From positions 1 through 48,493 of the IMG/VR virus record IMGVR_UViG_3300003702_000951: a stretch of 48,493 nucleotides of DNA; one strand, 5' to 3'. The number at the start of each line of letters is the position of its first letter. The stretch's first letter is position 1. The DNA comes from a virus. Of the stretch, positions 24,460-33,769 are shown piece after piece. Under the pieces are notes generated by a model that saw nothing but the letters and a program-made list of their open reading frames with translations, did not search any database and was not told the origin of the DNA. The position numbers were made by a program, and so were the translations under genes.

Positions 24460-25855
24460 TACAAAATTCCCAATACATTTTTAATTTAGGGAATACTTTA
24501 TGAAAATCTGTATTACGCATTTCATCAAATTTTAATATAGAATTAATAAATGCTTTTTTCTCAAAATCTGGAATTATTTTTTCTGTTACTTCAAGTGATG
24601 AAATATATTGATAATATGGTTGACCATTTTCAAAAATACCTAATTCTTTACATCGGTTAACACACTGATGTAATACTTCCAATGCATTTTCTCTTAATTG
24701 AGGTATAACTACAATATTATCAAATTTAAATACATCGTTCCACGGATTCATTGTTAAACCTGTCCATTGATCAGGCAAACAATTAGTAATATACCATTCT
24801 AAACATTCCTTCTGATGTAAAATATTAAAAATATTAATAGAATGTTGTAAATTTACTGAACAACCGGCTTCAACGAGACGATTATATGTTTGTATCCATT
24901 TTTTATCTTTATATCCATACCGAACATATTCACCAACAGGTCCACAACCATCATGGCTCATTGTAATACGAAAACGTTCTCCCCATTTTGACAAATATTT
25001 TTCAATAATATCTATACCTTTATATGTACGAATAGAACCGTTAGTATGACACCATATATAAACTCCAGTATCTGGGTTATGTAAATCATGCTCAATTAAT
25101 CTATCTAATGTTTGATACACTTCGGGCATCATAAATGGTTCACCACCTTGAAAATGAATATGAGTAATTGTATCTTTATGCTCAATAATATAATCAATTA
25201 ACCCGTTTGCATCTACTTTACTTTCTAAGCATTCATCTTCAGCAAAAGATTCGCGGACGTTAGCATGAGTATCACGTATATCATAAGCAGTTATATATTT
25301 TCCAATAGTTGTACTATTAGACATATGACAACCCATACAAGCAAAATTACATTTATTCGAAAACATTATATCAAGCCACACAGGTTTCTGCTCATGCATA
25401 TAACCTGTTTCATCAGTATGCTCTATTAAATCATCTAACACCGAAACAGCCCAGTCAGTGTTACTTACTCGAGGATTTGCTGGCACTTTATAACGGTGTT
25501 CTAGATCCCAACATGTATCACAATATTTCTCATCAATGCTACCTGTCCATAATTCTATTTTACCTGTACGTCTCTTTTCCATATGGCCATTTAAAAAATT
25601 TAATCTTACTTTTTTAGCAACAGATGAATTTAATATATCTTTAAGGTTAGTATGTCCCTGTCGAAGATCGCCATTCTCACCACGACCAGCCATGCAACAA
25701 AACTTAATATCACCAGTTGCCTCAAAAATAAAACTTGACCATGGTGCTCCACAAATACTTTTACCATGTCTTTGCGTAAGTGGTAAAAATTCAGTATGAT
25801 ATGGATCTATACCATCTCCATCGATATATGCACGATTAATCTTATCTGCGTCCAT
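24452..25855 (-). CDS. Radical SAM protein, first gene of the operon
   Basis: This 467-residue protein has a front cysteine block (ICGAPWSSF, FCCMAGRG, YCDTCWDLE), the triad CNFACMGC at about 168-175 and FQGGEP for S-adenosylmethionine. The block with APW and CC pairs is the arrangement of radical SAM proteins with an extra Fe-S cluster (twitch/SPASM-like). It is the first gene of the six-gene operon that runs to 19008, and a CTAAATA octamer is 5 bases before its ATG. Its reaction is unknown; peptide or amino-acid modification is the commonest job of this branch. Confidence 0.88.
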   Translation of the reverse strand: MDADKINRAYIDGDGIDPYHTEFLPLTQRHGKSICGAPWSSFIFEATGDIKFCCMAGRGENGDLRQGHTNLKDILNSSVAKKVRLNFLNGHMEKRRTGKIELWTGSIDEKYCDTCWDLEHRYKVPANPRVSNTDWAVSVLDDLIEHTDETGYMHEQKPVWLDIMFSNKCNFACMGCHMSNSTTIGKYITAYDIRDTHANVRESFAEDECLESKVDANGLIDYIIEHKDTITHIHFQGGEPFMMPEVYQTLDRLIEHDLHNPDTGVYIWCHTNGSIRTYKGIDIIEKYLSKWGERFRITMSHDGCGPVGEYVRYGYKDKKWIQTYNRLVEAGCSVNLQHSINIFNILHQKECLEWYITNCLPDQWTGLTMNPWNDVFKFDNIVVIPQLRENALEVLHQCVNRCKELGIFENGQPYYQYISSLEVTEKIIPDFEKKAFINSILKFDEMRNTDFHKVFPKLKMYWEFCNA

Positions 25856-25860
25856 ATTAA

Positions 25861-25868
25861 TATTTAGT
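25861..25868 (-). promoter_or_regulatory. T4-late-type octamer for the radical SAM operon, 5 bases from ATG
   Basis: The minus strand reads ACTAAATA-TTAAT-ATG, two mismatches to TATAAATA but with the same TTAAT spacer as at 14380. It lies in the 30-base gap below the EF-G gene. It would time the operon to the late phase. Confidence 0.45.
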
Positions 25869-25885
25869 ATTATAAAAGCAACTAA

Positions 25886-27949
25886 TTATACTTTCTTTGT
25901 AATTACTTCAACTATATTACTAGGACATGGAGCATAATGACTAAACTCCATACTAAATTGGCCGCGGCCACTTGTCTGACTGCGTAAATCACCTATATAT
26001 CCAAACATTTCACCCAATGGTGCTTCTGCTGTTATACGAGTAATTATTCCAACCATTTCTTGATTACGAATCATACCACGGCGTCTGTTTATATCACCTA
26101 TTACATCACCAACTTTATTTGCGGGACAAATTACATCAAGTTTCATAATTGGCTCTAATAATTGCGGACCTGCTTTAGGCATTGTTTGTCTAAATGCAGC
26201 TCGTGCCGCTAACTCAAATGCTACCGCACTACTATCTACAGAATGGCTTGAACCGTCCGTTAATGTTACTTTGTAATCAAGCATCGGATAGTTAGCAAGT
26301 ATACCGCCGGCACTAGAGTTTTCAAATCCCTTTTCTACTGCGGGCCAGAACTCCCTTGGAACACGGCCACCCGTAACCTTGCTTTCAAATTGAAATCCTT
26401 CGCCTGCTTTTAAAGGTTCAATTGTATATTCAATATCAGCAAACTGTCCTGCACCACCAGTTTGTTTTCTATGCACATATTTGTCACTAACTGTTTTAGT
26501 AATAGTTTCTCTATATGCTACTTGTGGTTTACCAATACTTACTTCTATTCCATATGTACGTTTTAATATATCACATTTAATATCCAAATGTAATTCACCC
26601 ATACCTTTAAGTATTGTTTGGCCTGAATCTTGATCTGTCTCAACATGAAATGACGGATCTTCTGCTACCATTTTACCAACAGCAGTACCTAACTTATCCA
26701 TATCACTTTGTGTTTTAGGTTCTATTGCTATACTAATAACAGGATCTGGAAATACCATTGGTTCTAATATTGCTGGATTCTTTTTATCACATAATGTATG
26801 ACCTGTTTTCACAGATTTCATACCAAGCAATGCAACAATATCACCTGCCTTAGCATTAGGAAGTTCTTCTCTATCATCGGCATGCATTTCAACAATACGA
26901 CCTACCCTTTCTGTTTTACCATTTGTACTATTATATATAGAATCGCCCTTTTTCATTTGACCAGAATATATTCTAACAAATGTTAAAGCACCATACTTGT
27001 CTTCCATTATCTTAAACGCTAATGCTCGTAACGGACTATCAACATCTACTATAGCAACTTCACCAGTTGCTTCACCTTTCTCATCCACTTCTGGCTGTGG
27101 TTCAACCTCTGTTGGATTAGGTAAATAATCTACTACAGCATCCATTAAAAGTTGTACACCTTTATTCTTAAAAGAACTACCACAATATGTTGGAAAAAAG
27201 TTAGTACTAATAGTGCCTTTGCGTATACATTTTTTAAGTTGATCTACAGTAATAGAAACAGGATCTTCAATCCATTGCATCATTATTTCATCATCCATGT
27301 CTACTACTGCTTCTACAAGTTCTTCATAATACTGCTTTGCTTCCTTAACCATATTATATGGAATTGGGCCATCAGTGTACGACATAGGATCTGCCGGGTC
27401 TGACCACGTTCGTGCTGTTTGATTTAGTATATCAACAACACCAATAAAAGTATCCTCTACACCAATTGGAAGTGTCATAATAACTGGCATAGCACCCAAT
27501 CTAGTTTTAATTTGTTTTATTACACGTTTATAATCAGCACCAATCCTATCCATTTTATTAACATAAATAATTCGTGCTACATTACTATCATTGGCATAAT
27601 GCCAATTCGTTTCTGATTGTGGCTCTACACCTCCATTGGCACAAAACACACCAACACCACCATCGAGTACCTTAAGGGAACGATAGACTTCAATTGTGAA
27701 GTCTACGTGGCCAGGCGTATCAATAATATTAAACCGATGATCTTTCCAGTAGCAAGTAGTTGCGGCAGACTGTATCGTAATGCCTCGCTCTTGCTCTTGC
27801 TCCATAAAATCTGTGGTAGCGGCGCCATCATGAACTTCTCCCATCTTGTGGATCTTTCCGGTAAGCTTCAGAATACGTTCCGTAGTTGTAGTTTTACCTG
27901 CATCTACATGAGCAAATATTCCTATATTTCTGTACTTTTCTAATTCCAT
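25886..27949 (-). CDS. fusA: Elongation factor G
   Basis: This 687-residue translational GTPase drives translocation of tRNA and mRNA on the ribosome. G1 [16 protein letters not shown]2 [12 protein letters not shown]3 [12 protein letters not shown] and G4 NKMDR are all intact, and the domains II-V segments ([15 protein letters not shown], then ASSAGGIL and [16 protein letters not shown]) are full length, so it should be active. The [18 protein letters not shown] segment resembles a second EF-G type of marine proteobacteria rather than the standard form. It follows the YqgE gene by 4 bases. EF-G is very unusual in a phage; with bL33 and deformylase it implies altered translation during infection. 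Confidence 0.96.
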   Translation of the reverse strand: MELEKYRNIGIFAHVDAGKTTTTERILKLTGKIHKMGEVHDGAATTDFMEQEQERGITIQSAATTCYWKDHRFNIIDTPGHVDFTIEVYRSLKVLDGGVGVFCANGGVEPQSETNWHYANDSNVARIIYVNKMDRIGADYKRVIKQIKTRLGAMPVIMTLPIGVEDTFIGVVDILNQTARTWSDPADPMSYTDGPIPYNMVKEAKQYYEELVEAVVDMDDEIMMQWIEDPVSITVDQLKKCIRKGTISTNFFPTYCGSSFKNKGVQLLMDAVVDYLPNPTEVEPQPEVDEKGEATGEVAIVDVDSPLRALAFKIMEDKYGALTFVRIYSGQMKKGDSIYNSTNGKTERVGRIVEMHADDREELPNAKAGDIVALLGMKSVKTGHTLCDKKNPAILEPMVFPDPVISIAIEPKTQSDMDKLGTAVGKMVAEDPSFHVETDQDSGQTILKGMGELHLDIKCDILKRTYGIEVSIGKPQVAYRETITKTVSDKYVHRKQTGGAGQFADIEYTIEPLKAGEGFQFESKVTGGRVPREFWPAVEKGFENSSAGGILANYPMLDYKVTLTDGSSHSVDSSAVAFELAARAAFRQTMPKAGPQLLEPIMKLDVICPANKVGDVIGDINRRRGMIRNQEMVGIITRITAEAPLGEMFGYIGDLRSQTSGRGQFSMEFSHYAPCPSNIVEVITKKV

Positions 27950-27953
27950 TATT

Positions 27954-28517
27954 CTAAAAATCCAACAATTTATCTACTGTCTCTGTAGCATAACTACCAA
28001 TTGCTTTTTCCCATTTATCTCGATCATCTGTACCAAATAACAATTCTTCTGTAGCATCAATATACATCCAACCACTGGTTGGGTCTCGTGGCCACGAAGA
28101 TTCTACTTCTAATTCAAGTTGGCCCGGGTTCCAACCAGCATATCCTAAAGTAATTTGGAATTGACGAGGGCCTAAACCTTGGGCAATATCTACTAAAATA
28201 TCTACACCTTGTGTAACTGACAACCAACTGGTTACTTCTTCTGTTAGCATCGTCTTGTAATCAGATGTATGTAAAACAAAACCTACTTGTGATTCAACTG
28301 GCCCACCAAAATATATTGGTACATTTTTTTGTACCGGATTTTCAATATTGGCTTTTTTACACAGTTCTAACCACAAAGATCTACTAACAGGTTTATTACT
28401 AATAAACCCAATAGCACCTTCAGCATTATGCTTATACATAAAAATAACACTTTCGATAAATCGAGGGTCATTCATTTTTGGTGCCGCTACTAAAACTTTA
28501 TTATGTAAATTCTCCAT
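27954..28517 (-). CDS. YqgE/AlgH family protein (DUF179)
   Basis: This 187-residue protein has the family pattern: [23 protein letters not shown], then [25 protein letters not shown] and [23 protein letters not shown]. Bacterial YqgE (about 187 residues) is widespread with no settled biochemical role; AlgH affects alginate regulation. The start matches the family N-terminus, even though a perfect late octamer lies only 2 bases before the ATG, too close for that promoter to include the start codon. It is likely a host-derived gene. I cannot say why a phage keeps it. Confidence 0.92.
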   Translation of the reverse strand: MENLHNKVLVAAPKMNDPRFIESVIFMYKHNAEGAIGFISNKPVSRSLWLELCKKANIENPVQKNVPIYFGGPVESQVGFVLHTSDYKTMLTEEVTSWLSVTQGVDILVDIAQGLGPRQFQITLGYAGWNPGQLELEVESSWPRDPTSGWMYIDATEELLFGTDDRDKWEKAIGSYATETVDKLLDF

Positions 28518-28519
28518 AG

Positions 28520-28527
28520 TATTTATA
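28520..28527 (-). promoter_or_regulatory. T4 late octamer only 2 bases before an ATG
   Basis: The minus strand reads TATAAATA-CT-ATG. With the T4 geometry a transcript starting here would miss the AUG of the YqgE gene, so it may serve a downstream gene (EF-G), be inactive, or start at an unusual place. It is a test case for the spacing rule seen at the other sites. Confidence 0.4.
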
Positions 28528-28544
28528 AGATATCTTACTATTAT

Positions 28545-28808
28545 TTATCTTCCAATATCCTTAACACAATCACGACTAATTACCATATATGGACCTTTAT
28601 TAAATGCTGGAGCAATTGTATGATTAGATTGATACGACTTACACCTAGGCAACGCACCAAGTATTCGTGTATCTAACGAAGGTATTAACTTTGTAGGACA
28701 ATTTGATTCATAATTAGGAAATGGATATATTCCTAAAAATACTTTTTTCTTTACTCGTGGTCTTTTTTTACGAGCGGCTTTTGCCATACGTTCTCGATAA
28801 CTACTCAT
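28545..28808 (-). CDS. Small basic hypothetical protein
   Basis: This 87-residue protein has an Arg/Lys-rich start (ERMAKAARKKRPRVKKK) that should bind nucleic acid or ribosome, then FLGIYPFPNYESNCP and two more cysteines. It overlaps the DexA-like exonuclease gene by 8 bases. No family is recognised; the basic N-terminus resembles those of ribosomal or virion DNA-binding proteins, but this is only composition. Confidence 0.6.
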   Translation of the reverse strand: MSSYRERMAKAARKKRPRVKKKVFLGIYPFPNYESNCPTKLIPSLDTRILGALPRCKSYQSNHTIAPAFNKGPYMVISRDCVKDIGR

Positions 28809-29352
28809 AATTAGAAATCCTCAATAATCTAAAAATATTTTGAACTCCTATCACTTGTCTATAAGCATCATATAATGCATTATGCCTTGCCTCATTAGGA
28901 ATTTCTGCATCTACTAATCCAAACAATGTACGAGTATCTCTAACTTGCCAATATTTCCATGGCACCCCTCGATGTAATTTTTTAGCTACATGCTCTAAAA
29001 TATTATAATCAAATATTGCACCTTGTGCCCAATAAAAATCACTAGAAGAACAAAATTTATACATTTTTTTCATTACAACTTGTATACTTTCTCTATCCTC
29101 ATAATTAAATGCTTCCTCAATAATTTCTACATCTTGCTTGCTCCACCAATCTAATGTATCGTCATCTATTTCACAACCAATATCAGTACAACTTTCAACA
29201 GTAGGTTTCAAATACAACGTATTTAAATCTTCTATTGCTATTTCACGATAATCATCCCACGGATCATATAACACTATTCCCATAGACAATATTACTGGCA
29301 TATCTCCAGTACCTAACGTTTCAATATCAATCATTGCCCAATTTTCGGTCAT
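28801..29352 (-). CDS. DexA-like 3'-5' exonuclease (DEDD family)
   Basis: This 183-residue protein has the DEDD nuclease motifs in order: MIDIETLGTG (ExoI), AQGAIFDYNIL (ExoII) and ARHNALYDAYRQ (ExoIII, DEDDh-type with His). The order and the DWWSKQ and VRDTRTLF segments resemble T4 exonuclease A (DexA), including the WWKNQ and RDIRT segments of the latter. It would trim single-stranded DNA or RNA ends. It is the gene after the 29389-29417 terminator, so it must be transcribed by readthrough or its own promoter. Confidence 0.85.
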   Translation of the reverse strand: MTENWAMIDIETLGTGDMPVILSMGIVLYDPWDDYREIAIEDLNTLYLKPTVESCTDIGCEIDDDTLDWWSKQDVEIIEEAFNYEDRESIQVVMKKMYKFCSSSDFYWAQGAIFDYNILEHVAKKLHRGVPWKYWQVRDTRTLFGLVDAEIPNEARHNALYDAYRQVIGVQNIFRLLRISNYE

Positions 29353-29388
29353 TTTAATATTAAACTATACTTCAAGTATTTTGTCAAA

Positions 29389-29417
29389 GAAAAAAGGTCC
29401 GTCTCAGGACCCTTTTT
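29389..29417 (-). terminator. Bidirectional intrinsic terminator after the 75-residue membrane protein
   Basis: A run of A, then GGTCC-GTCTCA-GGACC and a run of C/T gives a stem of at least 5 GC-rich pairs extended by A/T pairs, with a T-tract in either direction. On the minus strand it lies after the stop at 29467 and before the exonuclease gene, so it ends the small transcription unit. Confidence 0.8.
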
Positions 29418-29466
29418 CAGTTATAACTGAGTTATCCCTGGGAGGATAATCATCGATGAATTCACA

Positions 29467-29694
29467 TTAGTCTTTAGTGAAAGCCCAATACAGGACACCA
29501 AGTGCAACTAATCCAACTAAACCTTGACTTCCTAAATCGTTAACGATGCCAGTAATCCCGCTAATGGGATCAATTCCGAAGAATGGTACGGCTCCACCAA
29601 ATAGAATTTGTAGTACAACAACTAATGCAACTGCTACAATCCCTAGATCTGTAATGGCCCTTGCCCATCCACGAACGCTTGATAGCATATCCAT
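29467..29694 (-). CDS. Small two-segment membrane protein with own transcription unit
   Basis: This 75-residue protein has membrane segments at about residues 14-32 and 52-72 with a glycine- and proline-rich middle (FFGIDPISGITG) and short charged ends. The length and two segments fit a holin-like or other inner-membrane peptide. It has a very strong ribosome binding site (GGAGG), its own sigma70 promoter at 29783-29812, a hairpin terminator between promoter and gene (29724-29746), and another terminator after it (29389-29417). Function unknown; the tuned expression suggests a dose-sensitive or strongly expressed peptide. Confidence 0.75.
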   Translation of the reverse strand: MDMLSSVRGWARAITDLGIVAVALVVVLQILFGGAVPFFGIDPISGITGIVNDLGSQGLVGLVALGVLYWAFTKD

Positions 29695-29723
29695 GTCTAA
29701 TGCCTCCTTTTACATTATTCATA

Positions 29724-29746
29724 AAAAAGCAGGCTAGCCTGCTTTT
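29724..29746 (-). terminator. Terminator hairpin in the leader of the membrane-protein gene
   Basis: On the minus strand GCAGGC-TA-GCCTGC is followed by TTTTTT; the reverse orientation also carries a T-tract. It lies about 30 bases before the ATG at 29694 and about 37 bases after the -10 box of the promoter. It can therefore act as an attenuator or stop readthrough from the other strand. Confidence 0.75.
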
Positions 29747-29782
29747 TCTTAAAAAGTAATAATATTATCACTTTAGTATATA

Positions 29783-29812
29783 ATTATAACAACACAATGT
29801 GCTTCTTGTCAA
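29783..29812 (-). promoter_or_regulatory. Sigma70-like promoter for the membrane-protein unit
   Basis: On the minus strand TTGACA (29807-29812) and TATAAT (29783-29788) are 18 bases apart and preceded by AAGG, as at 16968 and 47177. It lies just after the stop of the leucine-dehydrogenase gene. Confidence 0.75.
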
Positions 29813-29821
29813 CCTTAATAA

Positions 29822-30847
29822 TTAGATATCATTTATACGGTTCCACGCAATTTCACGACTAACCTTATCTGTAGGAATATTCTCTATTTTACTCCTAACT
29901 AATATCTCCATTGTACGATCACTTATTTGTTCTAACTGTTCGTCAACTTTATCTAAAGTATCATATATCTCAGCACTAATAGCAATTACTCCTCCACTAT
30001 TCACCAAATAATCTGGAGCATAAACAATATTGTTCTCAAACAACCATTTATCTGTTTCTATATCATCTAATTGGTTATTTGCTGAACCTACAATAGCATT
30101 GCATCTCAGCTGTCGTCGAGTGCCTGCATTAATTATATTTCCCAATGCACAAGGACTAAAAACATTACAACTAACCTTGTGTATTTCTGTTACTTCAATT
30201 TCTGTATAAGGAATTTCTTTCTTAAGACTATTTAACGCTGATCTGTCTATATCAGCAATTATAAGGTGTACATTGTCATTATTAAGCAATTTTGCTAGTT
30301 TACTCCCTACTTTACCTATACCACTAATAGAAATATACATACCATCTAAACTATCAGTTGAATTCATAAATTTTGACGTTGCTTTTATTGCATTATATAT
30401 ACCAACGGCTGTTGGTTCTCCACTATCGGATTTTACACCACCGCAATATTTTGTTACTGATTTTGTATGTAATAAGTCTTCAATTGTTGTTCCAACATCA
30501 CCAGCAGTATAATATATACCACCTAATAATTCAACTGCTTCACCTAATGCTTTATAAAGTTCTGGTGTTTTTATTCCATTAGCAACCTTTGCATTAATTA
30601 CAGCTTTACCACCACCATGATTAAGACCACAAATACTATTCTTATATGTCATGCCTTCTGCTAATCTAAGAGCATCATTTAATTGTTCTTCAGTATTTTC
30701 ATACTCCAGAAAACGACAACCACCAAGCGCAGGCCCTAATGCAATATTATGTACTGCAATTATAGCATCAAGATTTACATCATCATTTGTTGCTCTAACT
30801 ACACGTTCATAATCGTCAATATGCAAATCTTCTATTATTGTTGGCAT
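29822..30847 (-). CDS. Leucine dehydrogenase-like amino-acid dehydrogenase
   Basis: This 341-residue protein belongs to the Glu/Leu/Phe/Val dehydrogenase family. The active-site lysines are seen in GGCRFLEY, MTYKNSICGLNHGGGKAVI, and GDVGTT further on, and the NAD-binding GxGxxG is GIGKVGS (about 175-181). The enzyme interconverts leucine or a related amino acid and its keto acid with ammonia and NAD. It is slightly shorter than bacterial LeuDH (about 365). It follows the SpoVR gene by 5 bases, in the starvation-response cluster. Family is confident; substrate specificity is not determined. Confidence 0.88.
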   Translation of the reverse strand: MPTIIEDLHIDDYERVVRATNDDVNLDAIIAVHNIALGPALGGCRFLEYENTEEQLNDALRLAEGMTYKNSICGLNHGGGKAVINAKVANGIKTPELYKALGEAVELLGGIYYTAGDVGTTIEDLLHTKSVTKYCGGVKSDSGEPTAVGIYNAIKATSKFMNSTDSLDGMYISISGIGKVGSKLAKLLNNDNVHLIIADIDRSALNSLKKEIPYTEIEVTEIHKVSCNVFSPCALGNIINAGTRRQLRCNAIVGSANNQLDDIETDKWLFENNIVYAPDYLVNSGGVIAISAEIYDTLDKVDEQLEQISDRTMEILVRSKIENIPTDKVSREIAWNRINDI

Positions 30848-30852
30848 AATTA

Positions 30853-32382
30853 TTATATCTCCAATGCTGGTAAAGTATTAGTCTGATATGCTCTCAAAAT
30901 TCTATCCCCTGTTAATGTATCTATACTTTCTAATTTTACTGTATACCCCCACAACCTTTTAACATGTTTTAACATTTCATCAGTACTACGATCAAGTAAC
31001 CTACCATTTACAACATTATGTCGTAATGTTAATGTACGCGATGCTGTAAAATCTGCATCTGCTACTTCTATATCAGGAATTAAATTACTAATATTATACA
31101 TATTAGATAGCGTTTCTCTAATACTCTTATATCCAACACTATTATGAATATTTTTTACTTCATACTGGTTACTGCTTGTATTGTTATTCAATGAAAATAA
31201 TCTCATTTTTCTCATTAATGTAGGACTTAAAAATTGCTTAATAAATGATTCATCTCGATAATCCCTAACAGCATGTAAACAAGTTTCAAGCCAATCACTT
31301 CCAGCAAAACCAGGAAACCATTCTTTATCTTCAGCAGTTGGATTTTCACAAATTCGCCTAATATCCCTAAACATTTCAAATCCTAAATAATATGGATTAA
31401 AACCATTGTATCCTTTCATATCAAATGATGGCTGAAACATTACTCCACTGTGTGTATGAAAAAATTCTAACATAGCACCTTCTGTTAAAAGACCTTTATC
31501 GTATAATCTATTCATTATATAAAAATGAGAAAATGTTGCCCAACCTTCATTCATTACTTTTGTTTGATATTGTGGATAAAAATATTGTGCAACCTTACGC
31601 ACAATACGAACTAACTCTCTTTGCCAATCTTTTAAAATAGGTGAATTCTTTTCTATAAAATATAAAACATTTTCCTCTGATAACTTTGAATCACCGTCTG
31701 AAAATGCAACGTCTTTCTTTTTCTCTTGTTGTTTTTTTGTTTTAGGCAATGTGCGCCACAAATCATTATAAATTTGTCGCAGATACGTTCTACGTTCGGC
31801 TGCTCTTTCTTTCTCTTCAAAAAAGTTTAATTTCTGTGGACGCTTATACTTACTAATACCATGCTTACTTAATGCATGACAACTATCTAGAATTTTTTCA
31901 ACAACCTCAGTTCCGTGCTTTTCTTCACACTCTGCAATATAATTTTTAGCAAATACAAGATAATCTATAATATGACTAGCATCAGTCCATTGCCTAAAAA
32001 GATAATTGTTTCTAAAAAAATGATTATGTCCAAACGCGGCATGTGCAATAACAGTAGTCTGTGTTGTTATTGTATTCTCTTCCATTAAATAATTAATACA
32101 AGGATTACTATTAATAACTATCTCATATGCTAAACCAGTATAACCCTTTCTATAATTTTGTTCTTCAGCAGAAAAATGCTTACCAAAACTCCAATGCCTA
32201 TAATATATTGGTAATCCTGAACTTGCATAGGCGTCAAGCATTTGCTCAGACGAAATAACTTCTAGCTGATTTACATATACCTTTAATTTTAATTCCTCTA
32301 AAGCTATTTTTTCACATTCAGTATAAGCATCTTCTAAAAGAGGAAATGACCATTCTGTTCCAGTATATAACGGTGATACCAT
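30853..32382 (-). CDS. SpoVR family protein (YcgB-like)
   Basis: This 509-residue protein matches the SpoVR family in length (E. coli YcgB 510) and sequence: WSFGKHF, the IVINSNPCINYLMEEN segment, HAAFGHNHFFRNNYLF, and KVMNEGWATFSHFYIMNRL. Its histidine- and glutamate-rich segments look like metal-binding helices. In bacteria SpoVR is encoded with yeaG/prkA and yeaH and is induced in starvation or sporulation; the mechanism is unknown. Here it directly follows the YeaH-like gene (1-base overlap), preserving the host order. All three are full length. Confidence 0.94.
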   Translation of the reverse strand: MVSPLYTGTEWSFPLLEDAYTECEKIALEELKLKVYVNQLEVISSEQMLDAYASSGLPIYYRHWSFGKHFSAEEQNYRKGYTGLAYEIVINSNPCINYLMEENTITTQTTVIAHAAFGHNHFFRNNYLFRQWTDASHIIDYLVFAKNYIAECEEKHGTEVVEKILDSCHALSKHGISKYKRPQKLNFFEEKERAAERRTYLRQIYNDLWRTLPKTKKQQEKKKDVAFSDGDSKLSEENVLYFIEKNSPILKDWQRELVRIVRKVAQYFYPQYQTKVMNEGWATFSHFYIMNRLYDKGLLTEGAMLEFFHTHSGVMFQPSFDMKGYNGFNPYYLGFEMFRDIRRICENPTAEDKEWFPGFAGSDWLETCLHAVRDYRDESFIKQFLSPTLMRKMRLFSLNNNTSSNQYEVKNIHNSVGYKSIRETLSNMYNISNLIPDIEVADADFTASRTLTLRHNVVNGRLLDRSTDEMLKHVKRLWGYTVKLESIDTLTGDRILRAYQTNTLPALEI

Positions 32383-33761
32383 TATTCGTCCTCTGTTACT
32401 GCTTCCATTTTATTTTCTGCACTCATATTCACTGTAGAGAAAAACTCTCTAAACACAGGAACAATTTCTGTAGCATCTTTAACTTTTCTACTAACTAAAT
32501 TTGGCCATTGCGTATGCAATTTTTCATATAACTCCCACATGGAAGAACGGTTACTACCAGATTGCGCCGACCAAAAACTTCTACTTTGTTCATACATACC
32601 TGCAATCTCAACATATGTATAAAATTTTACTATTGGTAATATACTATTTACAAGAACTTCTTCTAGATCAGGAATATCACTAGCAAAATTATCACCATCA
32701 CTTGCTTGGGCAATATAAGCATTCCATTCAGATTGCAGATAACGCTCTTTAAGTATTTTTTTAGCTAATATTAAACCACTGCTAACAACTGTCCCTCCTG
32801 TTTCTTTACTATGAAAAAACTCTTCTTCAGTACACTCAATTGCTTCAGTATGATGCCTAATAAAAACTACATCAACATCCTCATATTTTCTTTCAAGAAA
32901 CAGATACAACAAAAGAAAAAATCGTTTAGATAATTCTTTTTCTCTTTCACCCATACTAGCACTAACATCCATAATACATATCATTACAGCAGAAGATGTT
33001 GGCTTTGGATATTTTACAAAATTATTAAATCTTAAATCAATAGGATCTATAAATGGAATTGATTTTGCACGTTTTGCTAATTTTTCTCTTTTAATTTTTA
33101 ATTCTTCAATTAATGCCCTATTCTTTGTCATAGGTTTAACTTCTTCTTTATAATATTGTATTTCTTCTTCTAGCCGTATAATTTCGTCATCTATTTCTTT
33201 AAGTTGTTTTTCTTTAGGAAATTTTAATGCAATACGTCGTCCTAAACTTCTAATCATACTTTGTTCAACATTAAGTTGACTAGGACTACCTACAGTTGTA
33301 TATCCAGAACGATGACTTTCCCATACTGTAACATTTTCTTTATTTTTTTCTTCTAAATTAGGTAATTCTAAATCTTCAAATACTATATCTAAATATTCTT
33401 CTCTTGATAAACTAAATTGAAATTCATCTTCACCTTCACCTGAATCACCTGCACCAGGGCCGCCACCATTACCGCTACCACCTCGTGGTTTATCAATTTT
33501 ATCACCTTTAATAAAATCCTTATTACCTGGCAATATAAAATCATAATCACCGGTAGTATGATCGTTTCCAAATATTGGTTCTTGAATGCCATCCGTAGGA
33601 ATACTAATACTCTCTTCGCCTTTATCTGTTATAGATCGATTAACAACATTCTTATGAATGCGCTCAGATAAATGTTTTTTAGCACGACGAATAAATCGTT
33701 GACGATTTGAAATACTTTTACCTTTCGGATTAAGTCTCCGATCAATAATATATTTAGACAT
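32382..33761 (-). CDS. yeaH: YeaH/YhbH family protein (DUF444)
   Basis: This 459-residue protein (E. coli YeaH 427) has the basic N-terminal segment (NRQRFIRRAKKHL, about residues 20-32), a Gly-rich linker (PRGGSGNGGGPGAGDSGEGED) and a C-terminal von Willebrand A-type domain with a metal-binding MDVSASMGE motif (DxSxS). In enterobacteria YeaH is encoded with YeaG, a kinase with roles in nitrogen starvation. The gene lies between spoVR and prkA and overlaps spoVR by one base. It probably acts as partner or substrate of the kinase. Confidence 0.93.
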   Translation of the reverse strand: MSKYIIDRRLNPKGKSISNRQRFIRRAKKHLSERIHKNVVNRSITDKGEESISIPTDGIQEPIFGNDHTTGDYDFILPGNKDFIKGDKIDKPRGGSGNGGGPGAGDSGEGEDEFQFSLSREEYLDIVFEDLELPNLEEKNKENVTVWESHRSGYTTVGSPSQLNVEQSMIRSLGRRIALKFPKEKQLKEIDDEIIRLEEEIQYYKEEVKPMTKNRALIEELKIKREKLAKRAKSIPFIDPIDLRFNNFVKYPKPTSSAVMICIMDVSASMGEREKELSKRFFLLLYLFLERKYEDVDVVFIRHHTEAIECTEEEFFHSKETGGTVVSSGLILAKKILKERYLQSEWNAYIAQASDGDNFASDIPDLEEVLVNSILPIVKFYTYVEIAGMYEQSRSFWSAQSGSNRSSMWELYEKLHTQWPNLVSRKVKDATEIVPVFREFFSTVNMSAENKMEAVTEDE

Positions 33762-33769
33762 TAGTATAA

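Noticed and set aside
29420-29466. Ten-codon minus-strand mini-ORF after the membrane protein
   Set aside because: No ribosome site and it runs into the terminator; probably chance.
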